Shown here: positions 43,901-51,700 of the stretch, piece by piece
How the letters are laid out: each line of letters opens with the position of its first letter
Position numbering within the stretch: position 1 is the first letter of the stretch
NCBI RefSeq assembly: GCF_022842375.1
Contig: NZ_JALHPR010000012.1
Location: forward strand, 62,001 to 126,000
Reading direction: 5' to 3'
Source: Elioraea sp.
Lineage (GTDB): Bacteria > Pseudomonadota > Alphaproteobacteria > Acetobacterales > Acetobacteraceae
DNA length: 64,000 nucleotides
Made by a program: the position numbers and the translations under genes
The notes under the pieces: generated by a model
Seen by the model: only the letters and a program-made list of their open reading frames with translations
Told to the model about the DNA's origin: nothing
The model's database searches: none

Positions 43901-46265
43901 CGGCGGGAACGCCGCGGATCGTCGTCGTCGGCGCCCAGCTTTCCGAACCATCCTGGTCAGGCGATGCGAAGCTCGCAGCGATGATGATCCACCCATCCTC
44001 CGCCCCCTGGCCGGTGACGGTGATGCTGCCCTGGTCGACCTCCGGCGCGACGGTGACGGTGAAGCTGCGCAGCGCCTCCGCCGAACCACCGGCGGCTTCT
44101 GTCGCCACCGCGCGAAGGGCGAGGACAATCTCGCCCGAGAAATGCTCCGGCGGACGCAGCGAGAGTGTTGCCAGCGCCCCGACCGGCACCGACCAGACGC
44201 CGCCGCCGAGCGACGTGCCGGCGGAGAGAGTCGCTCCGGTGGGAACGCCCGAGAGCGTGACCGCAAGGGTCTCCGACCCATCGGCATCGACGAGCGACGC
44301 CGCCAGGCCGCCGAGCGCGATCCACCGATCCTCCGTCCCGGCAGCATCGGCGACCGATGCGACGGGAACATCCGCCACCGCATCGACGCCAAGGGTGAGC
44401 GCCACGACAACGTCCTGCCGCGCCTCTGCCGTCCCAGCAGTATCGATCACCGTCGCGGTGACGGTGAGCGCGATGTCGGCATCGCTGTTTGCAGGCGGCG
44501 TCAAACTGACGTTGCCGGCCGCGAGCGCTGCCGTGGGAACGCGCCAGACGCCGCCGCCGAGGCTGTCGCCGAGATTGAGCGACGCATCGGCGGGAACGCC
44601 GGCGATCAGCACGGTCTCGGCCCAGGCCTCGGACGCATCCGTGAGCGCGGCGAAGCTGACCGAAAGCGGAATCGCGGTGTCCTCGGCACCGGAGGCCTGG
44701 GCCGTGATGGCAGCACCATCGACCACGGGCGCGACCGTGACGGTGAACGGCACGCGCGTTGTCTCCACATCGCCGTTCGACACCTCGGTGCCCGTGGCCT
44801 CGAGCACGAGTGCGATCTCGCCGGCGAAGTCAGGCGGCGGCTGGAGGGAGAGCGCACCGAGATCGGCGGCCGGCACGCGCCACACGCCGCCATCCGCGCT
44901 GCCGTGCGACAGCACCGCACCAGCGGGAAGCCCCGTGATGGCAACGCTCAGCGTCTCCGATCCGTCGAGATCGACGAGCGAGGCAGCAAGACCGCCGAGC
45001 GCGATCCAGCCATCCTCCTGCCCTGCCGCATCGGCGGCAGACGCTGTCGGCGCATCGGCCACCGCCGTGACCTCGACCGTGAACGGATGCATCGTCTGCG
45101 CAGCACCGCCATCAGCCTCCTCACTCGTCGCGACGAGTTCGAGCGACAGCGTGCCGGAGACATGCGCGCGCGGCGTCAGTGTCAGGCCGGGAAGATCGCC
45201 AGGCGCAAGCGACCATGTGCCATCGGTGAGAAGCGTGCCGGCCGACAGCACTGCGCCATCCGGGACACCGCGGATGATGAGCGCGGTGATCGTCTCGGAA
45301 CCGTCGCGGTCGGTCAGCGCAACGGTGAGGTCGAGCGCGATGGCGGTATCCTCGCCGCCAGCGCCACCCGTGCCGGTGACCGCGGGCGCGTCTGCCACCG
45401 CATCGACGGTGAGCCGGAGCTCCTCCCGCGTGACCACCGTGTTGCCATCAGGCACGCGGGATGCGGCCTCGACGACGAGCGTCGCCTCGCCACTCCAGTT
45501 CTCGCCAGGATGCAGCACGAGGCCGTCGAGGTCGGCGGGAGCAAGTCGCCACGAGCCGTCGGCGAGAACGGTTCCGGCGGACAGCGAGGCACCGGGCGGC
45601 AGCCCGGCGATGGTGATCGTCAGGACCTCGCCGCCGAGCCCGTCGCGGTCATCGAGGGCAGCGCTGATCCGGATCGCGACCGATACATCCTCGCGCGTGG
45701 TGGCGTTCTCGACGGCAAGACGCGGCGCGTCGGCGATGGGCCCGGGTGCCGTCACCTCCGCATTCGTGTCGGCCGGTGCCCGCGCCGGCCGTGGGTCCTC
45801 GGCGACGCCATCGATGCGCGCGGCAGCGCCCTCCGGCAGCGGTCCGGCCGTGGCAGCTGCCGGCGCGATCGGCAGCAGCGAGCCGCCCGGCACGGCGGGC
45901 GAGAGCGAGGGGAGCAGAACCAGTGGCGCGGCGCGCGACGGCGGCGGGGTATCGGGCGTCGCGGCGATAGGGACGGCCAACGAGGGGCCGTCCGGAAGTG
46001 AGCCGCGCAGCGCTGCTTCGCCGTCGGGCAACTCCGCCACGCTCGCGCTGTCCTGCGAAGTCGGCGATGGATCGGGCAAGAGGTTGCCCACGCCAGCAAC
46101 GGCGACGCGGCCGGATGCGGCAAATCCGACCACGACGGGTGCCGCAATGGCAGCATCCGGCAGGCCGGGCCGCTGTGCTGCGCGGAGCGCCCGCAGCGCT
46201 GCCTCGTCGACGACGGCGCCCTCGGGCAAGCCATAGGCCGGATCGTTTCCGCGCGTATCACTCAC
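37905..46265 (-). CDS. Giant type I-secreted repeat protein (20 Ig/cadherin-like repeats, RTX-like C-terminus)
   Basis: A 2,786-residue protein. Residues 1-179 are Ala/Pro-rich without a Sec signal. About 13 tandem repeats of 108-120 residues follow (to about residue 1670), then a Gly/Asp/Ser linker of about 60 residues, seven more repeats (to about 2518), a variant domain, and an RTX-like end with LQGTGQDDVFIG and MRGLSGNDFFLIDAGGGND. The repeat core reads DTDGSETL, GLPAGATLSAG, W.L.PA.L..L.L.PP..FSG and ends VADAPT. This build is typical of type I-secreted biofilm adhesins. The start is a GTG at 46265; cggg-agcg lies upstream, and an ATGATGTGA mini-frame overlaps it. Repeats are strongly diverged, so not recently amplified. 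The three secretion genes precede it. Confidence 0.9.
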   Translation of the reverse strand: MSDTRGNDPAYGLPEGAVVDEAALRALRAAQRPGLPDAAIAAPVVVGFAASGRVAVAGVGNLLPDPSPTSQDSASVAELPDGEAALRGSLPDGPSLAVPIAATPDTPPPSRAAPLVLLPSLSPAVPGGSLLPIAPAAATAGPLPEGAAARIDGVAEDPRPARAPADTNAEVTAPGPIADAPRLAVENATTREDVSVAIRISAALDDRDGLGGEVLTITIAGLPPGASLSAGTVLADGSWRLAPADLDGLVLHPGENWSGEATLVVEAASRVPDGNTVVTREELRLTVDAVADAPAVTGTGGAGGEDTAIALDLTVALTDRDGSETITALIIRGVPDGAVLSAGTLLTDGTWSLAPGDLPGLTLTPRAHVSGTLSLELVATSEEADGGAAQTMHPFTVEVTAVADAPTASAADAAGQEDGWIALGGLAASLVDLDGSETLSVAITGLPAGAVLSHGSADGGVWRVPAADLGALSLQPPPDFAGEIALVLEATGTEVSNGDVETTRVPFTVTVAPVVDGAAITAQASGAEDTAIPLSVSFAALTDASEAWAETVLIAGVPADASLNLGDSLGGGVWRVPTAALAAGNVSLTPPANSDADIALTVTATVIDTAGTAEARQDVVVALTLGVDAVADVPVASVADAAGTEDRWIALGGLAASLVDADGSETLAVTLSGVPTGATLSAGTSLGGGVWSVPVGALATLSLRPPEHFSGEIVLALRAVATEAAGGSAEALRSFTVTVAPEVDQGSITVTGQGAEDGWIIIAASFASPDQDGSESWAPTTTIRGVPAGAVLSEGAEISPGVWEVSTASLGASAVMIRPPANSDADIHLTFETVQSDTANGTTVSRVIDGAGTIIVTAVADAPTVTVANHAGVEDQPIPLTGLGGALADTDGSETLSFRLSGLPAGGTLTVGQQNVDGSWTLTPAQLTTVAFVPPPNHSGTYTLTLTAIAAENEAGVLPASASATFQVSVDPVADIGTIPMSAAGAEDSWITIKPNFVTPDTDGSETWSVTTTVSGVPAGAVLSQGTETVPGTWEVSTWELYAGRVKLLPNANSDADFTLTFQALLTDSGNGATDTRLVTGTGVVTVSAMADAAAITVADAAGLEDQWIPLTGLSAALVDTDGSETLTVKIFGVPAGATLSHGTAHGTFWTVPAGDLGTLAILPPRDFSGDLALTLRAYTAEARDGSTATVEAVFTVSVAGVADTPTVRVSPAIGGEDHAIRLALDATARDRDGSESITAFRVGDVPPGAVLATSSGALVAEADGSFLVPAAQAASLTITPPRDWHGWMTLQVSSIAAEPNGSTAESAPVALPVAVVAIADAPVAVTGGAAVAEDAPVPLGIAAALSDADGSEVLSYLVSGVPEGMSLTVGTYAGPGRWSLTAADAATAALIVPGDYAGTLSLTLTAVAQETGGGSIATTTVPLPVVIGAEIDTPSVGGLGGGVARWATASGPEDGAIALALDPGLSDRDGSEAVTGTITISGVPAGAMLRYADGTVLTPEGGAYAVPAARIDDVRIVPPPNSDVAFDLSVTMTISDTGGVSETISGLLTVDPRGVADAATINASDVTGSTHQSTSAGDGWIPLSLSATTPDTDGSEAIRLVLHDVPDGFVLSAGRNMGNGTWVLAPGDEDGLSIRPPAGFEGTLALEVEAVVTEREGDVSRSLSTFDLTVAPPSTDGGGSSGGDGDGSGGGSGSGGDGSGDGGTGDGGTGDGGTGTGGGGGGGATPDALAAPTLSAVLASGDEDAPLALAITVGHAGGGTGAVALTVVVSGLPDGATLSAGFLDSRSGEWILSQGELAGLTVNPPADHSGPISVTLRAVATDTIGATASTAQPVAATIEAVADAPTVTAAPASGVEDQAVALNIAVATADVDGSEIITSVQISDVPAGAALDGPGITDNGDGTYSIDPASIGALRLIPPANAHGDFAVTVTVRSVEASNGDARDTVVSVPFTVAADADAPILSAGVATGTEDQAIPLSITAALADTDGSEMLSIVISGLPAAAFLSAGVNNGDGSWTLLPDELAGLTLTPPLNYSGTIAATVTAYAVERGTGDVAVTSVALPIVVSDGVDTPIIVARTTLRGDEDTAIAVNVSAALRDTDGSETLTVIASGVPAGARFSAGTEQPDGTWIFTAAELPGLTFTPPAHASGDITIRFTAVATEFDGTTASAQAETVFTVTPVTDAADITVTPAVALEGAAVPLSIAVALVDADGSEEIVGVVISGLPPGATLTAGTVQPDGSWLLSAAQLAGLALNPAPGWSGQVNLTVSAETRELETDARVTTTIVPVTVDAVATAPVVTANAASGVEDGAIPLTISAALVDTDGSETLTTVTISGLPPGASLTAGTVQGNGSWVLTPAQLSGLALIPAANWSGTATLSISATARETANGDEATTTITRTLTVTGVADAPSLSVVDAAGTEGTTIPLTLAASLTDTDGSEVLSVTIAGVPSGFTLSAGSDLGGGRWSVPPAALATLALAAPTGWVGTFSLAITARAQEGASSAETVRSLTVTIDDVAHAPVLTLGAAEPVSTTETQADIVGSASITELDGEAITAASVRITTGQAAGDRITIDGYVLTADGGDLLIGATGIRIVGGAFDAATGTLSLSGAASADTYAAVIESLQLVDQGGGVLSPGVRSLDISLTDAAGDTTRESLSVLVAENLITGDGTAGTLQGTGQDDVFIGTDASETMRGLSGNDFFLIDAGGGNDIVQAGAGFDTLMLGGVVGAPVAGPATGQAWTLVIDTPGVSTVAGDGTLDFSAPASGRIVFGEGGQVEFSELERITW
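41121..41165. repeat. 15-bp tandem repeat, three copies, in the linker of the giant protein
   Basis: Three adjacent copies of GGTCCCCCCGTCGCC occur at 41121-41135, 41136-41150 and 41151-41165; the third has one change (A for C). On the coding strand they give repeated GDGGT. Because the unit is a multiple of three, copy-number changes would lengthen or shorten the linker in frame. Confidence 0.8.
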
Positions 46266-46325
46266 ATCATTCGCTCCCGCCCGGGTGGCGGCGTCCTGCC
46301 GCTCTTCCTGGCTTGCCGCGCGCGT

Positions 46326-47651
46326 TCAGCGCTCGCGGAAACTGTCGCTCATCGCGGCATGCACCGGCTTCATCAGGTAGGCGAGCAGCGTCTTCCCCCC
46401 CGTCACCACATCCGCCTGCACGGTCATGCCCGGCAGCAGGCGGTTCAGCCCGGGGTCACGCCCGACATGGTCTGCCGTGAGCGCGATGCGCGCCGCGTAG
46501 TAGGGCTGCTGCTGCTGATCAAGCGTGGTCGATGCAGCGACCTGGATCAGCGTGCCCTCGACAGAGCCGTAGCGCGCATAGTCGAACGCATGCACCTTCA
46601 CGCGCACCGCCTGACCGGGTGAGACGAAGCCGATCTCGCGCGGGGTGATCCGCGCCTCGACGACCAGCGGCGCGGTAACCGGAACGATCTCGACCAGCGG
46701 CCCGCCAGGCGGCACGACGGTGCCGGTGCGGCGAACCTGCAATCCCTTGACGATCCCATCGACCGGCGCGAGGACGGCGAGGCGGCTGACACGTTCCCAC
46801 GCCTCGCGGACCGCCTCCTGCGTCTCGAGGCGCTCCACCACGACGCGTCCGAGTTCCCGCGCTGCCTCGTCACGCGCCGTCGTCTCTGCCTCCACGAGCC
46901 TCGCCTCGGCTTCATCGGCGCCACGCGCGGCTGCCACGGCCATCGCGGCAAGCCGTTCACCCTCGGCCGTCGCGGCAAGATAGGCGCGGCGCGTCTCGAG
47001 AACGGCGATGCGGGTCGTAAGCCCCTGGGCGAGCAGCGTCTCGCGGAGGGCAAGCTCGCTGCCGTGCAGCGCCAGCTGGCGCCGGATCCCCTCCTCCTGC
47101 GCAGCGAGGGCGCGCTGTTCCGCCCGCCGCTGATGTGCCACGTGCGACAGCACGGCAAGGCGGTCATTGCGTGTCCGCAGCGCCTCCTCATGGGCGGCGC
47201 GCTGGTCGGCAGCAAGCGCCGCAAAGCCCTGATCCTCACCTCCGATGTCGAGTGCCGTTCCATCACGGAGCGCGCGCAGGTTCGCCTCCCGGAAGCGAAG
47301 CCCCGCGTCGCGGGCGCGCAGGCGGTCGAGCTCCGCCTGCGCAGGAGCGGAGGCGAAGCGCATGAGCGTCTGCCCCTCGCGCACCGCCTCGCCGTCGGAG
47401 ACGAGAACGACCTCGACGAGGCCGCCTTCGAGGTGCTGCACGATGGCAACGGGTTCGTCGGTCATGACCTGGCCCGGCGCGATGGCGACCTCCGGCAGGG
47501 AGGTCACGGCAGCCCAAAGGCCGAAGGCGACGAGCATGGCAGCCGCGCCGACCACGACGACGCGATCACGGCGCCTGCGACGCGGGTCGTCGAGGCCGGC
47601 AAGCGCCAGCAGCGCCTTGGCCTCGAAATGCTGGACGTCCTGGCGCGTCAT
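46326..47651 (-). CDS. HlyD-family membrane fusion protein of type I secretion
   Basis: A 441-residue adaptor. A cytoplasmic N-terminus is followed by one membrane helix (about 32-50, VVVVGAAAMLVAFGLWAAV), a lipoyl half with IVQHLEGGLVEVVLVSDGEAV, a long Ala/Arg/Glu coiled-coil hairpin, and the return LAPVDGIVKGLQVRRTGTVV. The C-terminal VKVHAFDYARYGSVEGTL and PGMTVQADVVTGGKTLLAYL are standard for PrtE/LapC-type adaptors. I chose the ATG at 47651 with ggcagg upstream; a GTG two codons earlier is possible. It lies between the exporter genes and their presumed cargo. Confidence 0.93.
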   Translation of the reverse strand: MTRQDVQHFEAKALLALAGLDDPRRRRRDRVVVVGAAAMLVAFGLWAAVTSLPEVAIAPGQVMTDEPVAIVQHLEGGLVEVVLVSDGEAVREGQTLMRFASAPAQAELDRLRARDAGLRFREANLRALRDGTALDIGGEDQGFAALAADQRAAHEEALRTRNDRLAVLSHVAHQRRAEQRALAAQEEGIRRQLALHGSELALRETLLAQGLTTRIAVLETRRAYLAATAEGERLAAMAVAAARGADEAEARLVEAETTARDEAARELGRVVVERLETQEAVREAWERVSRLAVLAPVDGIVKGLQVRRTGTVVPPGGPLVEIVPVTAPLVVEARITPREIGFVSPGQAVRVKVHAFDYARYGSVEGTLIQVAASTTLDQQQQPYYAARIALTADHVGRDPGLNRLLPGMTVQADVVTGGKTLLAYLMKPVHAAMSDSFRER

Positions 47652-47670
47652 GTTCACTGCCTGCCATCGT

Positions 47671-49848
47671 TCATGTCGAGCGCCCCTGCGCCAGAAGCTT
47701 CACCGCCGTGGGACCAGCGGCGGGTGGTGCTGAGCGCCGCTGCTCCTCGACCTGCCCTTCGGTGAAGCGGAGGATCCTGTCGGCGAGCGCGATGTGGCTC
47801 GGCCGGTGCGTGACGATTAGGATCGTCGCCTCGCCCCGCAACGAAGCGATCACCTTCCCGACGGCGGCGCTGCCATCGTCATCGAGGCCATTCGCCGGCT
47901 CGTCCATGAGCACGATCCGCGACCGGCGCAGCAGAATCCGCGTGAGCGAGATGCGGGTCACGAGGCTAGCCGCGACCATGCCGGCGCCGTTGTCGCCAAG
48001 TCGCGTATCGAACCCGTCGGGCAACGATGCGACCAGCCTGTCGAGGCCGGTGATGGACGCTGCCGCGCGGATCTCGGCCTCGCTCGCGCCGGGAGCGGCG
48101 AGCAGGAGGTTCTGCGTCACGGTGCCGTAGATGATCTGCGGCACGGCCGGCGCATAGGCGATGGCGCGACGGAGCTCCACCGGGTCGAACCGACGGATGT
48201 CAAGCCCGTCGATCCTTACGCTCCCCGCGCTCGCCCGATGAATCCCCAGTACCGAGAGCAGGAGCGATGTCTTGCCCGCACCGGACGGCCCGACGAGCGC
48301 GATGACCTGCCCCGCCCTGATCTCGGCGTTGACGCCAAGCAGTGCCGGCTCCGCCTGCGGCTGGTAGCGCAGGCTCAGCCGCGCGATGCCGATGTCGCCG
48401 CGGATGCTGCCGACGGGGCGCACCGGCGAGCGATGCTCGCTCTCCGGGGCGAGCGCCATCATCTGGTCGACCTGCCGCATGCTCGTCCGCACCTGTTCCC
48501 AGCGCGACAGGATCGTGAAGGCCATCTGGATCGGCCCGAGCACGCGCCAGATCACCATCATCGCCGCGATCAGCCCGCCGGCGGTGATGGTGCCGCCGAG
48601 CACCGCGTGGACGCCGAAGGCCACCGCCGCCAGCGCCGTGACGCCAACGATTGCCTGGCCGAGCGCGGTGACAATCCCGCCGAGCGCACCAACGCGGGCA
48701 GCAGCCGCTGCCGCCTCAGCCGCGGCCGCTGCGTGGCGGGCGCGCCAGACCGGGCTGGCCCCGCTCGCCCTGATCAGGCGCATGGCACCCAGGGTCTCGA
48801 GTGCGAGCTGGTCACGCTGCTGGGCCGTCACCGCCGCCGAGGAGACCGCACGCCGCATCGGGCCGCCGACTGCGATGAACAGAAGGGCGAAAAGGAGCAC
48901 AGCGACCGCGGGCGCGATGGCAACCGGTCCGCCAACAGCTGCGAGAACGCCAACGAGCATCAGCGCGAACGGCGCATCAAGCGCGGCAATCGCGAGGCTT
49001 CCACTGAAGAACTCCCGCACCGTGCCGAAATCCCGCACGCGGTTCACCTGCGCGGCGATGCCGACGCGCTCGGTCATCGCAAGCGGCAGGCCGAGCAGGC
49101 GATCGAGCACGCTGTGCGCCACGACCGAATCAAGCCGTTCCCCGATGCGCGCGAGCGTGTCGAGCCGTGCCGCCCGGAACAGCCCCTCGAACAGGAGCGC
49201 GAGGCAGAGGCCGATGAGCAGAAGTGGCAGCGGCCCTGCATCGCCGGCGCCGATCAGCACATCGAACACGGCCATCGTGAAGAGGGGCACGGCAAGAGCG
49301 AGAACGGCGAGAAGGAAGCTTGCACCGAGCATGGGCCTGGCGAGGGGCGCGAAGCCAAGCAGCACGCCCCGGAGCCACGCGTCACGCGATGACGCCTGCA
49401 CCGGCTTTGGAGCAAGGCAGAGCACGGGGCAATCGATGTCGAGGCTGTCGATCCTCTCGTGAACGCCCCCGGCAGTCACGCGAAGGATGCCTCCCGTGGC
49501 AGACCCCACGAGAACTGCCACCCTGTCGCCGGCCTCGATCACCAGGGCGGGCAGATGTTCCGGGCGCAAGGCACCATGGGCGGCATGGATGCTGACGGTC
49601 GGGTAGCCGAGATTGACGAGGGTGACGCGAAGTGCGGCGATGTCGAAGTGGCCGCATGCATGGGGCATCGCACCGACGAGCTGCGCGGGACCGCCCTGCC
49701 AGCCAAGCGCGGCGAGATAGAGCCCGAGTCCTGTCACGATCGGCCCGGGCTCCACCAACGTGGCCGGCACCGGCACCGGGACCAGCGTTTCCTCCAGCCC
49801 TGCCCAGGGCGATGTGCCGAGCCAGGAGGGCGGCGGCATTGCGTTCAT
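47671..49848 (-). CDS. Type I secretion ABC exporter with C39-like domain and degenerate signature motif
   Basis: A 725-residue exporter. Residues about 35-140 form a C39-like domain lacking the peptidase catalytic motif, followed by a six-helix exporter domain (about 165-440) and an ATPase. Walker A GPSGAGKTS has Lys526; Walker B IVLMDEP has Glu650; the H-loop VTHRPS is intact. The signature, normally LSGGQ, reads MVAAS in GAGMVAASLVTRISL. It overlaps the preceding exporter gene by four bases (ATGA), which suggests the two form one heterodimer. It would export the giant repeat protein with the adjacent HlyD adaptor; no TolC-like gene is present. Confidence 0.9.
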   Translation of the reverse strand: MNAMPPPSWLGTSPWAGLEETLVPVPVPATLVEPGPIVTGLGLYLAALGWQGGPAQLVGAMPHACGHFDIAALRVTLVNLGYPTVSIHAAHGALRPEHLPALVIEAGDRVAVLVGSATGGILRVTAGGVHERIDSLDIDCPVLCLAPKPVQASSRDAWLRGVLLGFAPLARPMLGASFLLAVLALAVPLFTMAVFDVLIGAGDAGPLPLLLIGLCLALLFEGLFRAARLDTLARIGERLDSVVAHSVLDRLLGLPLAMTERVGIAAQVNRVRDFGTVREFFSGSLAIAALDAPFALMLVGVLAAVGGPVAIAPAVAVLLFALLFIAVGGPMRRAVSSAAVTAQQRDQLALETLGAMRLIRASGASPVWRARHAAAAAEAAAAAARVGALGGIVTALGQAIVGVTALAAVAFGVHAVLGGTITAGGLIAAMMVIWRVLGPIQMAFTILSRWEQVRTSMRQVDQMMALAPESEHRSPVRPVGSIRGDIGIARLSLRYQPQAEPALLGVNAEIRAGQVIALVGPSGAGKTSLLLSVLGIHRASAGSVRIDGLDIRRFDPVELRRAIAYAPAVPQIIYGTVTQNLLLAAPGASEAEIRAAASITGLDRLVASLPDGFDTRLGDNGAGMVAASLVTRISLTRILLRRSRIVLMDEPANGLDDDGSAAVGKVIASLRGEATILIVTHRPSHIALADRILRFTEGQVEEQRRSAPPAAGPTAVKLLAQGRST

Positions 49849-51494
49849 GTCGCTGCCACCAGCTTGCCGCCGGCGAGCGTGTAGCGCCGATCGGCCAGTG
49901 CGAGCGTCGATGGGCGGGAGCTGATGATGATGACGGTGCAGTGATTGCGCAGCCGGGACAGCAACGCATGCACGACATTGTCGGCGGTCGCGTCGAGGAA
50001 CACATTCGCCTCGTCAAACAGTACGATGCGTGGGCCGGTGACGAGCGCGCGCGCGATGGAGACGAGCTGCACGGCACCGCGCGGCAGCAGCACTCCCCCC
50101 TCGCCCACCTGCGTGTCGTAGCCCTGGGGCAGCGCTGCCGCGAGCTGGTCGAGGCCGAGCTCGGCGGCAAGCGCGCGGGCCCGCGGCGTGAACAACGGCC
50201 GGTGCATCGTGATGTTCTCGACCAGCGTGCCGCGCACCAACTCGCCCTGCGTCGGCAGGTAGGAGCAGACGAGGGGGATGCTGTCAGGGTCCACTCTCGT
50301 GAGATCGGTACCGTCGATCAGCACGCGCCCATGCGCGGGGGAGAGGAGGCCCGCCATGAGGCGCAGCAGCGTCGTCTTGCCCGCCCCGTTGCGCGCGGCC
50401 ACTGCAACGATCTCGCCCGGCATGACGACGAGATCGATCCCGGCGAGGATCGGATCGCCCTGGTCACGCAGCACGACGGCATCCTCGATGCGGAGCCCGC
50501 CCTCCGGGGCGGCGAGTGCCGGGGCCGGTGACGGCAACGGCGATGCCATGATCTCGCCAAGCCTGTCGGCAGCCCCGCGCAGCACCTCGGCGCGCGTGAA
50601 CACCGAGAGCGCAGCGCTGAGCGGCTGCAGGGTTCGTCCACTGAGCAGGAGGCAGGCGCCGAGCCCGCCAACGGTCAAACGACCGGCGATCACCTCCATG
50701 CAGCCGATCGCGGCGACCAGCCCTGCACCGACACTGGCGAGCAGGAGCGCGGCGCCATGGCCATTGCCGGAGAGGACGGCAAGCCGGCGACGCGCTTCGG
50801 CGCAGCGCAGGATCAGCCGCTCGTTCCGGCGCAGCATCTGCTGCTCGAGGCCGAGCGCCTTCACCGTGTGGATGTTGCCCAGGACGTCGAACAGCATGTT
50901 GAAGCGCCGCTCCTCGCCCTCCGCGAGCGCACTGACGGTGCGGCGAAGGCGGCGGCCCAGCAGGAGCGTGAGGGCGAGGTAGAGTGCCGCCAAAAGCACC
51001 GGCACGGCGGCGAGCGTCGGCGAGAGATGCATCATCGCCGCGACGTAGAGAAAGCAGAATGGGAGATCGAGGAGCGCCTGGAATGCGGCCCCCGAATAGG
51101 CCTCCCGCACGACGGCGATGCTCGACAGACGCTCGAGATACACACCGGCGCCACGTCGCTCGAACCGCGCGAGCGGGGTGCGCGTCAACGCCTCGATGGC
51201 GCGGGCATGAGCCTCTGCCTCCCAGCGCCCGCCCAGGCGCGCAACGATGCCGGCGCGCACCGACCGCAAGGTCGTCTCGAGAAGGCAGGCGACGAGGACG
51301 GCGGACGCCAGGACCCAGAACGTGGCCAGCCCGCCGCTGGCCAGCACCCGGTCATAGACGTGCAGCATGGCAATCGGCAGGGCGAGCGAGAGCGTGCTGA
51401 TCAGCAGCGACGACAGGGCGAGTTCGGGCACGGCGCCGAAAAGGCACCTAGCGATCGACGGCAGCGCCATCGCCTCCGGGCCCGATCTCGACAC
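49845..51494 (-). CDS. Type I secretion-like ABC exporter with several altered ATPase motifs
   Basis: A 549-residue exporter without a C39-like domain, first gene of the secretion operon. The membrane domain resembles PrtD/LapB, with ALPIAMLHVYDRVLASGG near residue 38. In the ATPase the P-loop is ARNGAGKTT (Lys373; the first glycine is alanine), the signature is LPRGA instead of LSGGQ, Walker B is IVLFDEAN (Glu495), and the H-loop histidine is Ser526 in ISSRPS. These changes are seen in the less active half of heterodimeric exporters. The start is a GTG at 51494 after gaggtgagg; an ATG eight codons later is an alternative. Confidence 0.88.
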   Translation of the reverse strand: MSRSGPEAMALPSIARCLFGAVPELALSSLLISTLSLALPIAMLHVYDRVLASGGLATFWVLASAVLVACLLETTLRSVRAGIVARLGGRWEAEAHARAIEALTRTPLARFERRGAGVYLERLSSIAVVREAYSGAAFQALLDLPFCFLYVAAMMHLSPTLAAVPVLLAALYLALTLLLGRRLRRTVSALAEGEERRFNMLFDVLGNIHTVKALGLEQQMLRRNERLILRCAEARRRLAVLSGNGHGAALLLASVGAGLVAAIGCMEVIAGRLTVGGLGACLLLSGRTLQPLSAALSVFTRAEVLRGAADRLGEIMASPLPSPAPALAAPEGGLRIEDAVVLRDQGDPILAGIDLVVMPGEIVAVAARNGAGKTTLLRLMAGLLSPAHGRVLIDGTDLTRVDPDSIPLVCSYLPTQGELVRGTLVENITMHRPLFTPRARALAAELGLDQLAAALPQGYDTQVGEGGVLLPRGAVQLVSIARALVTGPRIVLFDEANVFLDATADNVVHALLSRLRNHCTVIIISSRPSTLALADRRYTLAGGKLVAAT

Positions 51495-51700
51495 ACCTCA
51501 CCTCACGCCATCGCCACGCGCGGACCGTGCAGCGCGACATGGCGCAGTTTCGGATGGCGCGGTTACCTGCCGGTTAAGCCAACGGCGTTGGCCGGGACAG
51601 GCGGGCGGTGACGGGCACAGGCCCACGTCGAACACGCAGGCGCGTGTCGCTTGGCAGCGATCGGGCGGCCATCCCGGACCCGGGAGGATCGGAACGGGCT
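51495..51700. promoter_or_regulatory. Intergenic region upstream of the secretion operon with TTAACC-like repeats
   Basis: This 206-base gap lies between the unrecognised gene at 51701 (its 3' end) and the first exporter gene, both on the minus strand, so it should hold the operon promoter. On the minus strand TTAACC (51577-51572) and TAACC (51565-51561) are direct repeats about one helical turn apart, and TTAACC resembles half of a CtrA-type site. A six-base hairpin, GCCAAC/GTTGGC, lies at 51578-51592. No coding sequence was seen. The promoter itself could not be placed. Confidence 0.3.

Noticed and set aside
41547-46001. A 1,484-codon open frame on the plus strand inside the giant repeat-protein gene
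   Set aside because: It is antisense to a gene with clear repeats, has Arg/Gly/His-rich low-complexity composition and no domain, and results from the scarcity of stop codons in high-GC DNA.
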